NCBI GenBank assembly: GCA_023898805.1
Contig: CP060260.1
Span: 372,001-436,000 of the forward strand
Length of the DNA stretch: 64,000 bases
Direction: 5' to 3'
Origin: Rhodospirillales bacterium
GTDB lineage: Bacteria > Pseudomonadota > Alphaproteobacteria > Micavibrionales > UBA1664
This document shows, piece after piece, positions 33,915 through 42,661 of this stretch. Within the stretch, counting starts at the first letter, position 1, and each line of letters starts with the position of its first letter. Position numbers and translations under genes: made by a program. The notes beneath the pieces were generated by a model that did not search any database, was not told the origin of the DNA, and saw nothing but the letters and a program-made list of their open reading frames with translations.

Positions 33915-34703
33915 CTACGTGGCGCACTCGATCCCTAAAAGCGCCTTTTTGCGGGCCGACCCCCATCCGTAATTATCCAGCACGCCGCTTTTACGGATGA
34001 CGCGGTGACACGGGATAAGCAGCGAGACGGGATTGGCGCCGACCGCCCCGCCCACGGCCCGCGCGCTGCCCGCGCGACCGATGCCCGCGCCCAGCCCTTC
34101 ATAGCTGACAAAATGCCGCGCCGGAATTTTCAGCATGGCCCGCCAGATTTGAACCTGAAAATCGGTGCCAAACAGGTGCAGCGGGATATTCCGCCCCGCC
34201 TCTCCCGCTCCCGCACAAACGGCACACACCGCGTCGGCATAGGGGCGCAAAGCCGCGCTGTCCTCCACCAGCCGCGCGCGCGGCCAGCACGCGCGGATGC
34301 GCGCAAGGCACGCCGCGCGGGAATTATCCACGCGAAACCCCAGCCAGCATAACCCGCGTGGGCTGGCGGCAAGGATCAGCTCCCCGAACGGGGAATCCGC
34401 ATACCCGTATTGTATGCCCAGCCCCGCGCCCTTGCCCCGCATTTCGCCCGGCGTCGCGGCCTCGACGGTCACGAACGGATCATGCGCCCGTCCGCCGCCT
34501 GAAAGATTTTCGCCCGCCCGCCGGCGTGCCATCGCCTGCACCATGCGTTCGGGCGACAACCCGACATAGGCGCAAAACGCATCTTCGAACGCGCCCGCCT
34601 CCATCCCAACATGCGCGGCGACACGCCCCGGCGCAGGCGGCTCTGCCCAGTGCGCCACCAGCCAGTCGACGGCTTCCGTCATTGTGCGGGATATATCGCT
34701 CAT
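33915..34703 (-). CDS. AraC-type HTH / methylated-DNA-cysteine methyltransferase (Ada-like)
   Basis: This 262-residue protein joins an AraC-type helix-turn-helix (residues 8-65, AAHVGMEAGAFEDAFCAYVG) to an O6-methylguanine-DNA methyltransferase. The active-site block is LLIPCHRVIRKSG, whose Cys takes the alkyl group. The SYEGLGAGIGRAGSARAVGG block binds DNA. It lacks the N-terminal zinc-methylphosphotriester domain of E. coli Ada, so methyl-sensing there is absent. The frame is open to an ATG at 34766, but that lies within a REP element, so I prefer 34703, which has a purine-rich GGGCGGG just upstream. It is a direct-reversal repair protein. Confidence 0.88.
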   Translation of the reverse strand: MSDISRTMTEAVDWLVAHWAEPPAPGRVAAHVGMEAGAFEDAFCAYVGLSPERMVQAMARRRAGENLSGGGRAHDPFVTVEAATPGEMRGKGAGLGIQYGYADSPFGELILAASPRGLCWLGFRVDNSRAACLARIRACWPRARLVEDSAALRPYADAVCAVCAGAGEAGRNIPLHLFGTDFQVQIWRAMLKIPARHFVSYEGLGAGIGRAGSARAVGGAVGANPVSLLIPCHRVIRKSGVLDNYGWGSARKKALLGIECAT

Positions 34704-34760
34704 CCCGCCCAGACTGGCCGCATCCACCCAACCGTGCAATCTGTTTCTTAGCGCCCGTCC

Positions 34761-34886
34761 CGTCATTGCGAGGAGGGCGAAGCCTGACGCGGCAATCCAT
34801 ACAACCTAAAAACCCGAGCCGCCCCCCATCGCCTCATGGCCGTTCCCGGGATTGCTTCGCGCTCGCCGGTCGCTCGCAATGACGAC
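34761..34886. repeat. Paired inverted REP elements of a second family
   Basis: Copy one (34761-34800) reads CGTCATTGCGAGG and ends GGCAATCCAT. Copy two (34848-34886) is its inverted counterpart, starting GGGATTGCTTCGCGC and ending CGCTCGCAATGACGACG. The pair lies between the RCC1 gene stop and the Ada-like gene. A third copy is at 42617. Confidence 0.75.
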
Positions 34887-34898
34887 GCAAGAAACCTG

Positions 34899-37496
34899 CT
34901 ACTGCTTGATGCCCAGCGTGAAAGAGACGCCCAGCGCCAGCCCCGACCAGGTGGTCGCATCCCATCCGTTGGTCGTGGTCAACGCCACCGGCGTGGTGCG
35001 GTTGGTGGTGGTGCCGTCGCCCAGTTCGCCATCCCGGTTGTCGCCCCAGCAATACATATGCTTGTCCGACGTCCTGATCGCGCAGGTCCGCGCAGGCGAT
35101 CCGGATACGCCGACATCCGACCACGCGGTCGCGCTGAATCCGCCGCCAAGCGCCGTAGGGATGGTTTTATTCGCCGTGGTCCCGTCACCCACCTGGCCAA
35201 AGGCATTATACCCCCAGCAGAACATCTGGCTGTCCGATTTACGGATCGCGCAGGCCCCAAAATAACCGACCGCCACTTTTGACCACTGCATCGTGTCCCA
35301 CCCGCCGCTGGAACTGAGCGATACAGGCACGGAGGTATTGGCCCCGCCCCCGTTGCCAAGCGCATAGTAACCTCCGCCCCCCCAGCAGAACAGATGTTCG
35401 TCCGACAGCCGGATGGCACATGTATTGGCATTGCCCACGGAAACCGATTTCCACTGCGTCGTATCCCACCCGCCACTCGATGACAGCGGGATCGGCACGC
35501 TGGAACTCGTCGTCGTACCATCGCCCAATTGTCCGGCCCAGTTATAACCCCAACAGAAAATGCGGTGGTCGGACGCCCGGATCGCGCAGAAATGGTTGGC
35601 CTGCGACGATGTCGCCAGCGATTCCCACACCGTCGTGTCCCATCCGCCGGTCGATGATAACGATGCGGGCGTGGTATGGCTGGTTGTCGTGCCGTCGCCC
35701 AATTGGCCATAGGCGTTATACCCCCAGCAGAACATATGGGAATCGCTCGACCGCAACGCGCAAACACTTGGGTTGAACGCACTGACCGCCGACCAGGTCA
35801 TGGCATCGAACCCGCCGGTGGATGTCAGCGCCGTCGGCTCGTACGACCCGCCCTGATCGGCCGGATTGTTGCCCAGATTCCCATAACTACCTTCTCCCCA
35901 GCAATATATTTTGCTGTCCGACGCGCGGATGCCGCAGGCAAAATTGACCGACGCCCCGATATGCGACCACGCCGTGGTATCCCACCCCCCGGCCGTCGCC
36001 AGCGTCCCGGGGACACTACGATTAAAAAGGTTGTTGGCCAGCTGCCCGTACTGGTTGCGGCCCCAGCAGACCAGCGTATCGTCCTGCATAATCCCGCAGG
36101 CAAAATACGTCCCCGCCGCCACGCCTTTCCAGCTCGCGCCGCTCCACCCCCCCACACCGGCCAGGGATACAGGCGTATAGGCATTCGTATAATCGCCGGT
36201 ACCCAGCGCGCCGAACCCGTTGGAGCCCCAGCAATACATTTGGCTATCCGATGCGCGAATGGCGCAGGTCTGGTACGTGCCGGTGCCGAAGGCCGACCAG
36301 GTGGTGGTGTCGAACCCGTCGCCCAGCGCGGTGGGAACCGAAACGGCGGACGAACTGGACCCGTTGCCGCGCCCGTACCCCCAGCAATAAATCACGTTGT
36401 CGCTGCGCAGTGCGCAACTTCCAAGGTCATAACCCTGCATCGACTTCCACGCCGTGGTCGAAAACCCGCCGCCCAACGCGGTCGGCACGGACTGGTCCGT
36501 GGTATCGCCGGTGCCCAGCGCGCCATAAATATTCCGGCCCCAGCAAAACATCTTGGAATCCGAATTGCGGACAGCGCAAAAATGGTTGGCCCCGCCACCG
36601 ACCGACTTCCATGCCGTCGTGTCCCACCCGCCGGTCGATGTCAGCGGTGCCGGGGTGGCATGGGCGGTGAGGCTGCCGTCTGTGCTGCCATTCCCAAGCT
36701 CGCCATAAGTATTCCGGCCCCAGCAAAACATATGCTTGTCCGACGACCTGATCGCACAAAAACCATAAAAAACCGCGCCAGCGCTGTCCCATGCCGTTGT
36801 GTCCCACCCGCCGCTGGAATCAAGGGTTTGGGGTATAGTACGATTGGTCGTGGTCCCATCCCCGACCTCTCCATACGCGTTATAGCCCCAGCAGAACATG
36901 ACATTATCGGTTTTGCGGATCGCGCAGATTGTATTGCTTCCGGAAAAAACATCCTTCCATGTCGTCGTGGCGAAACTGCCGTAAAGCGCTGTAGGCAGGT
37001 TGGTATTGACCCCGGAATTGTACCCCAGCTGGCCATAACCGTTATACCCCCAGCAACGCATCGTATCGTCCATAAGAATGCCGCAAGCATGCTGCGCGCC
37101 CAGCGCCACCTTTTTAAAAGTCAGGGCATTGGCGCCGCCCACCGTGGTTAAATGGCCGGGAACGGGGAAATAGTTCAAAACCCCGTCGCCCAACGCCCCG
37201 CTATTCACCTGTCCCCAGCTTGCCACCGCGCCCGACGTCGCAAGCGTGCAGCCGGTGGCGGTAACCCCCATCGGCGGGTTGGTGTAAAAACTGGTCCATT
37301 CGTTCGTGGTCTTGGTCGCGATGAAAACACTTTTTTGCGACGGGTGGCCGTTGTTGACGACGCGGCAATTGGAAAACTCGTTGATCTGGACGCTGCCGTC
37401 ATAGGCCAGCGTATAGGACGTGGCCGCATAACCCGCCTGGAACGACGCGAAAAACGCCGCCAGCATCAGGATCAGCATGCGCATCGCCCTTGCCAT
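34899..37496 (-). CDS. Secreted RCC1-repeat (beta-propeller) protein
   Basis: This 865-residue protein starts with a signal peptide (MLILMLAAFFASFQAGYA). It then has about 14 units of roughly 50 residues with the pattern CAIR-S-D-MFCWGYN-YGQLGDGTT followed by GGWDTTAWKSV. These are RCC1 (regulator of chromosome condensation) repeats, which fold as seven-bladed propellers. Fourteen units would make two. Nearly every unit has two Cys about ten residues apart, consistent with a disulfide in each blade outside the cytoplasm. The gene follows the 1661-residue S74 fibre gene by 23 bases and is likely co-transcribed with it. A secreted binding or adhesion role is my inference. The start has an AAGGGT-like site directly upstream. 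Confidence 0.9.
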   Translation of the reverse strand: MARAMRMLILMLAAFFASFQAGYAATSYTLAYDGSVQINEFSNCRVVNNGHPSQKSVFIATKTTNEWTSFYTNPPMGVTATGCTLATSGAVASWGQVNSGALGDGVLNYFPVPGHLTTVGGANALTFKKVALGAQHACGILMDDTMRCWGYNGYGQLGYNSGVNTNLPTALYGSFATTTWKDVFSGSNTICAIRKTDNVMFCWGYNAYGEVGDGTTTNRTIPQTLDSSGGWDTTAWDSAGAVFYGFCAIRSSDKHMFCWGRNTYGELGNGSTDGSLTAHATPAPLTSTGGWDTTAWKSVGGGANHFCAVRNSDSKMFCWGRNIYGALGTGDTTDQSVPTALGGGFSTTAWKSMQGYDLGSCALRSDNVIYCWGYGRGNGSSSSAVSVPTALGDGFDTTTWSAFGTGTYQTCAIRASDSQMYCWGSNGFGALGTGDYTNAYTPVSLAGVGGWSGASWKGVAAGTYFACGIMQDDTLVCWGRNQYGQLANNLFNRSVPGTLATAGGWDTTAWSHIGASVNFACGIRASDSKIYCWGEGSYGNLGNNPADQGGSYEPTALTSTGGFDAMTWSAVSAFNPSVCALRSSDSHMFCWGYNAYGQLGDGTTTSHTTPASLSSTGGWDTTVWESLATSSQANHFCAIRASDHRIFCWGYNWAGQLGDGTTTSSSVPIPLSSSGGWDTTQWKSVSVGNANTCAIRLSDEHLFCWGGGGYYALGNGGGANTSVPVSLSSSGGWDTMQWSKVAVGYFGACAIRKSDSQMFCWGYNAFGQVGDGTTANKTIPTALGGGFSATAWSDVGVSGSPARTCAIRTSDKHMYCWGDNRDGELGDGTTTNRTTPVALTTTNGWDATTWSGLALGVSFTLGIKQ

Positions 37497-37519
37497 ACCC
37501 TTGCGCCCCCTTCCCTTTT

Positions 37520-40500
37520 TTATTTCTGCTGCGCGGATTTAAGCGCGTCCAGCTCGGCGCGCAGTTGCGCGTTTTGCGCGCGCAATTCCTGCACCGCCGA
37601 AATCAGCGGCGCGATCAGCCCCGGATAATCGATCGCCTTCATCCCCTTGTCGTCGGTCTTGACCAGTTCGGGATAGACTGTCTCCGCCTCCTGCGCGATC
37701 AGGCCCAGATGAGTCTCGCCCTTTTGATCGGCGGTGTATTTGAACGATACGGGGCGCAGCGCCGACAGCCTATCCAACTGCCCGGGCAGCGCCGCGACAT
37801 CGGTTTTCAACCGCGCATCCGACGAATACAGATACGCCGCCGCCAGCACGCTGCCATTCACCTCCAGCGCCTGTGCCGGCGTGGAGGTTCCAATGCCGAT
37901 ATTGCCGCTATAGCCGTATATGGTGCCGCCGCCGCTCCCGAGCTTGATATTCCCGATCGCGGAATTTTGGACGCCATAGACGCCCATGGTGTTGGCGATA
38001 TCGATATCAACCAGCTTGGAATCGTTGCCGACACGCAGAACATCGCCAGAGGCCGCCACGGCCTGCCCCTGGATAACCCCGGCAACCGAAAGCGTATACA
38101 CCGGCGACGCCGTCCCGATGCCGACATTGCCGCTGCCGAGTATCGTCATGCTTTCGGTCAGGGATCCAGCGTCAGGATAAGTATAGAAATGCATCACCCC
38201 GGCATAATTGCTGCCGGTCCGGCTCACGCTGATGCGCCCCACTTCTGTACTAACCCCCGTATTATAAAAACTCAATTGCCCCACGCTTTGATTAGACGCA
38301 CTGGTCGCGGAAGAAACTGCCATCACACCCGGCGAACCGACTGTCGAACTATTGGCTTGAAGCAAATAACTTGGCGTCGTCGTCCCGATGCCCACATTGC
38401 CGTTCTGGTCGATGGTCATGCGCGTTGCGCCGCTGGTCGTGCCGTTGGCGACGGTCTGGAACTGAAGGTTGGAACCAAAGGCACCGGTACCCTGATTTTC
38501 CGTGGCCGAGCTTATAACGGCAGCGCCGTTCAACGGATTGAACGTAGAACGATACGTCAGCGAACCGATGATATCGCCCGACAGAAGTTGTGTCGGCGCC
38601 GCCGACGTGCCGCGCGCGCGCATCAATCGAATGGCCGCATTCTTGGCATTGGCATATTCAGATGCGCTGATATTGAACCAATCGTCGTTTTTGACGGAAT
38701 TTATTTCACCCACCACATCCAGCGCAGTTGCCGGCGACGTCGTCCCGATGCCCACGTTGCCGGCGTTAAAATAGCTTGCGCCATTCGAATGCAATTCAAC
38801 CTTCACGGTTTCCGTGTTGTCACTGACATCGATGATGCCGTTCCCGTTCGTTGCCGAAGTGCGCAGTTGCACGCGGGCGTTGTCGGAATCCGTACTATCC
38901 AGAACCGATATACCCTGGTTCAAACCGGCGGAAACGGAAAGCTTCGTCCCCGGCGACGTCGTCCCGATGCCCACGTTGCCACCATTTAACAACGATAAAG
39001 CTTCAGTGCCGTTAATTTCAAGTGCAAGGCGTGGCGTGTTGCCAGCATTGGATTTCAGCTTCACACCCGAAACCCACGCAGCACCGGTGGTTTGAATGGT
39101 CAAACCACCGTTTTTATTCGCCCCCCAGTCAACCGCAGATAATGTCATTAATTCGGGGTGGCTTGAATCGCCAAACGATACGTTGCCCGCACTGTGATCA
39201 AAAGAAATAACCTTGTATGTATTACTGCCGTAATGCACATAAAGATTTGTATACGGTGCCCAGCTCGCGCTGGATTCCATCACAAGCGACGACCACCATT
39301 CATTCGCAGGGGTTGTAAGACGTATCCCGCCGCTTTGGCTGTTCGAATAAGGAATGGCAGCAATATCCAGTTTGTACGCCGGCGTCCCCGTCCCGATGCC
39401 GACATTGCCGCCATTGGGTTGGAGCAGCATGTTATAGGATGTTGCCGTAGAATCCACGCGCTGCGCCTGCATATAAACATTGCCCGAGTTAAGAGTCCCG
39501 GCAATCAACCCCCAGGCATTCGCATTCGTAATGTTCAGGAAGGCGCTGGGGGAACCAAGCGCAGGCACACTCGATTCATACGCATGGCTGACCTGCAAAG
39601 CCCCCTGCGGCGACGTCGTCCCGATGCCGACAAGGCCATCATAACTGATACGCACCTGATCGGTCCCGCTATTGCCGGCACGAAAACCGATATAGCCGGT
39701 GCCGCTTGTTTCCGAATTCCTGATAATGAATTGCCCTTTGGTATTATCGATGATCGACCAGGAGGAGCTGTTATACGGCGTTAAGGCCAGATTCACCGCA
39801 TTGTCTGGCGATTTCAGGGCCATCGTGTATGGCGTTCCGGCGGCGGAAACCTCAAGAACATTGGCCGGCGATGTTGTGCCAATACCGACCTTGCCAGTCG
39901 TATCCATAACCATTCCTGCTGTTCCGGGATACGCACTTGAACTGTTTGAAAATGTCAGCTTTCCTGCATTATCCGCAATGGTATAGGCCGAACCGCCCGT
40001 GCGTATAAAACGTAAAGCCGGAATCCCGCTGCCGGTCGCGGTCCGAATAATCAGACCTGCATCCGTTGTCACATCGGCGGCATTAATATCAAGCTTGCTA
40101 CTGGGCGTAATGGTGCCGATGCCCAGCCTGTGGTTGGTGGCATCCCAGAAAAACTGCCCGCCGGATGTGCTGTCGTATGAAAGGGCGGAGGCGCTGCTCC
40201 AATACGGCACATACCCGGTGGAACCAGTGCCGGTAACGGTCGAACCGCTGCCCGTGGCCAGCGACACAAACGCGCCGCCTACCTGCACCTTCACCGTGCC
40301 GGTATCGGTATCGAATATCATCATACCGTTGGTGCTGGTGGCGGTATCCAGCGTGTTGGCCTGCGCCGTTGTCATGCGCGGCAGCAGAAAACCCTTGGTG
40401 GTGGATGTCACATCCAGCAAGGCATTGGCATCAGGCGATGTCGTCCCGATGCCGACTTTACCACCGCCAGCATTGATCACCAACGACCCCGTACCGCTTG

Positions 40501-42505
40501 CGCCGGAGTCAAGATGTGCGTTCGAAGAACCGTCGATCCATAAAAACACCCCAAGCGTGTTTCCGGAATTTAATACCCGCAAACCGTTGGCTGCAGCTGT
40601 ATCAGCACTTTGCTGTATATCAACCCTTGCTGCGGGCGCTCCCGTGCCAACACCCACGCTGCCCGTGCTTGTCACCTGTAAACCGGGGTAGTTGATGTTA
40701 TAGGTCTGGCTGCCTACGGTTTGCGATGTTGAAACGGTCAACGATGTCGCGCTGTTAACCGCCGTAATCACGCCACCCCAAATTCTTTGCGCCGTATATA
40801 AAAGCTCCGATCCCACCATGGACGATGTCCATGTGGTGCCCACACCCGTAACCGTCGTGCCGGATTGCGATGCCGTGCCGGTTGAATATTGCACCGGCGA
40901 AACCGCCAGCGGATTTTGCGGCGATACCTGCCCCAAGCCCAGCTTGCCCGCGAAATAGTTTTTGCCCGTGGCATCATTGTAGATCGCATAATCATGCGTA
41001 CCGGTCCCGCCACCCGTAAGGCGGATGCCCGTACCGCCCCAGCCGCCGCTGCCCGTGGCCGCGTTCACATAAATTCCCGCGTTATAGGCGCTGCCGGCAC
41101 CGTTCACCGTGCCCACATACAAGCCGTAGTTATTCGTACCATTATTTCCACCCGTAAACGACGGCACGTTTACACCAACAACACTGCCTATAGCCGGTGT
41201 AATGCCGGCCATGTTGACCGAAAGCCCGGTGGTACTCCCCGTTTGTGAAACCGTCGGCGCCGTCACCGCCGCAATCGTACCTGTCGTAAACGATGTGGGC
41301 GGCGCCACCGTCAACGGCGAACCCGGCGACGTCGTCCCGATGCCGACATTGCCGGCATTGTTGTCGACGGTGAACCAAGCGTTACCCGATTTATAGCCCG
41401 TAAAATTATTTATCTGCTGCGCCGAGCGGGTAAACGAAAAATAGTTTCCGCCGCCGCCACCGGCATCCGTCAGCGCCTGAACGTTCAAGTCCGTGTTGCT
41501 TGGCGCAATTTGCCAGCGCCCGGAATCGACCGGCGCATTTGTCTTGTTCAAAAAGAAGGCCGGAGCCGACGACGCCGACTGTATGATTCCGCCGACATCC
41601 AGCCTTTGCGAAGGCGACGAGATGCCAATGCCCACGTTGCCCGCCACTGGATTAAGGGCAAGAACGCCTGGACTCGTTCCGCCATCCGTATAACCCTGAA
41701 TTTTTATGTATGTGTTTCCAGTCGTGGCTCCGGGACCAACATTCAGAAAACTTCCCGTTGTTGAAGCAACCCAATCGCTGGTTGAAACTCTTAAATCTCC
41801 ACCCCTGACTTCTAGGCGTGTGCTGGGGCTAGTCGTCCCAATCCCGACATTGCCATCCACTCGAACACTCATCAGGGTACTCGTGTTATAAAATCCAAAC
41901 CCCAGATAATTGGATGTCGAATTGTTGCCTACATACGCAAATCTGATATCGGCCTGATTGTAATCACTCAACGACTGCCCCAACTTGATATACGTAACAC
42001 CCGATGTCGGCAGATTGGGCTGCAGGAAATTCGCTATCGATTGATTGCTCGTCGACGCTGACTTCACATCCAACGGCACACCCGGCGTCGCGGTGCCGAT
42101 GCCCAGCCTGTGGTTGGTGGCATCCCAGAAAAACTGCCCGCCGGATGTGCTGTCGTATGAAAGGGCGGAGGCGCTGCTCCAATACGGCACATACCCGGCC
42201 GAGCCGGTGCCGGTGACGGTAGAACCGCTGCCCGCCGCAAGCGCGATCCAGTTGGTGCCGTCGCACACTTTCAGGGCGGCTGCCACCGTGTCGTACGCGA
42301 TCGCCCCCTGCACCGTGGCGGTAGCGGTTGAGGTGCTTTCGGTAAACACGGTGGAATTGCCCGACGCATTGAACCGCGCCAAAGGCACGATGCCGTTGGT
42401 CAGGGTGGAACACGCGGCCCATGCCCCCGGCGCATACGCAAAACAGCCCAGCACGGCGAAGGCCGCGAGCGTGAAACGAAACTGTGTGCGTGTGTGTTTC
42501 AGCAT
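37520..42505 (-). CDS. Secreted fibre protein with C-terminal S74 intramolecular chaperone
   Basis: This 1661-residue protein has a signal peptide (FTLAAFAVLGCFAYAPGAWA, residues 11-30). The body has about 16 copies of a short motif, GNVGIGTTSP and variants, separated by diverse modules of 40-120 residues, as in phage tail fibres and trimeric beta-helix shafts. The C-terminus is a Peptidase_S74 domain: SSDARLKTDV, where self-cleavage occurs between Ser and Asp, then RPVSFKYTADQKGETHLGLI and a coiled coil of about 30 residues. S74 domains drive trimer assembly and then cut themselves off. A 107-bp exact DNA repeat lies inside. No Shine-Dalgarno is clear. It is the middle gene of the fibre cluster. 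Confidence 0.92.
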   Translation of the reverse strand: MLKHTRTQFRFTLAAFAVLGCFAYAPGAWAACSTLTNGIVPLARFNASGNSTVFTESTSTATATVQGAIAYDTVAAALKVCDGTNWIALAAGSGSTVTGTGSAGYVPYWSSASALSYDSTSGGQFFWDATNHRLGIGTATPGVPLDVKSASTSNQSIANFLQPNLPTSGVTYIKLGQSLSDYNQADIRFAYVGNNSTSNYLGFGFYNTSTLMSVRVDGNVGIGTTSPSTRLEVRGGDLRVSTSDWVASTTGSFLNVGPGATTGNTYIKIQGYTDGGTSPGVLALNPVAGNVGIGISSPSQRLDVGGIIQSASSAPAFFLNKTNAPVDSGRWQIAPSNTDLNVQALTDAGGGGGNYFSFTRSAQQINNFTGYKSGNAWFTVDNNAGNVGIGTTSPGSPLTVAPPTSFTTGTIAAVTAPTVSQTGSTTGLSVNMAGITPAIGSVVGVNVPSFTGGNNGTNNYGLYVGTVNGAGSAYNAGIYVNAATGSGGWGGTGIRLTGGGTGTHDYAIYNDATGKNYFAGKLGLGQVSPQNPLAVSPVQYSTGTASQSGTTVTGVGTTWTSSMVGSELLYTAQRIWGGVITAVNSATSLTVSTSQTVGSQTYNINYPGLQVTSTGSVGVGTGAPAARVDIQQSADTAAANGLRVLNSGNTLGVFLWIDGSSNAHLDSGASGTGSLVINAGGGKVGIGTTSPDANALLDVTSTTKGFLLPRMTTAQANTLDTATSTNGMMIFDTDTGTVKVQVGGAFVSLATGSGSTVTGTGSTGYVPYWSSASALSYDSTSGGQFFWDATNHRLGIGTITPSSKLDINAADVTTDAGLIIRTATGSGIPALRFIRTGGSAYTIADNAGKLTFSNSSSAYPGTAGMVMDTTGKVGIGTTSPANVLEVSAAGTPYTMALKSPDNAVNLALTPYNSSSWSIIDNTKGQFIIRNSETSGTGYIGFRAGNSGTDQVRISYDGLVGIGTTSPQGALQVSHAYESSVPALGSPSAFLNITNANAWGLIAGTLNSGNVYMQAQRVDSTATSYNMLLQPNGGNVGIGTGTPAYKLDIAAIPYSNSQSGGIRLTTPANEWWSSLVMESSASWAPYTNLYVHYGSNTYKVISFDHSAGNVSFGDSSHPELMTLSAVDWGANKNGGLTIQTTGAAWVSGVKLKSNAGNTPRLALEINGTEALSLLNGGNVGIGTTSPGTKLSVSAGLNQGISVLDSTDSDNARVQLRTSATNGNGIIDVSDNTETVKVELHSNGASYFNAGNVGIGTTSPATALDVVGEINSVKNDDWFNISASEYANAKNAAIRLMRARGTSAAPTQLLSGDIIGSLTYRSTFNPLNGAAVISSATENQGTGAFGSNLQFQTVANGTTSGATRMTIDQNGNVGIGTTTPSYLLQANSSTVGSPGVMAVSSATSASNQSVGQLSFYNTGVSTEVGRISVSRTGSNYAGVMHFYTYPDAGSLTESMTILGSGNVGIGTASPVYTLSVAGVIQGQAVAASGDVLRVGNDSKLVDIDIANTMGVYGVQNSAIGNIKLGSGGGTIYGYSGNIGIGTSTPAQALEVNGSVLAAAYLYSSDARLKTDVAALPGQLDRLSALRPVSFKYTADQKGETHLGLIAQEAETVYPELVKTDDKGMKAIDYPGLIAPLISAVQELRAQNAQLRAELDALKSAQQK
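40112..40218 (-). repeat. 107-bp exact direct repeat, copy 1
   Basis: It is identical to 42092-42198, 1980 bp away, inside the same fibre gene. It encodes a module ending in RLGIGT. Exact DNA identity points to recent duplication or gene conversion. Confidence 0.9.
42092..42198 (-). repeat. 107-bp exact direct repeat, copy 2
   Basis: It is identical to 40112-40218 in the same orientation and reading frame. It lies near the N-terminal end of the 1661-residue fibre protein. Confidence 0.9.
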
Positions 42506-42576
42506 GATTTTAAACCCGATTGTTTACCGTGTTCCCGCCTCGTCCAGGCCCTTCCATGGACGCCCCCCCCCGGACG

Positions 42577-42612
42577 CCCCATGGCGCACCCCATGGCGCA
42601 CCCCATGGCGCA
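42577..42612. repeat. Three tandem copies of a 12-bp unit (CCCCATGGCGCA)
   Basis: Three perfect copies lie end to end in the 156-base gap between the two S74 fibre genes, directly next to a REP element. Each unit contains an NcoI-like palindrome CCATGG. Confidence 0.9.
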
Positions 42613-42616
42613 TCAT

Positions 42617-42647
42617 GGATTGCTTCGCTCACGCTCGCAATGACGAC
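42617..42647. repeat. Single REP element
   Basis: It reads GGATTGCTTCGC and ends CGCTCGCAATGACGACG, the same family as the pair at 34761-34886, in the orientation of the second copy there. It lies just after the stop codon of the giant fibre gene. Confidence 0.75.
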
Positions 42648-42661
42648 GAAAGGAAACACCA

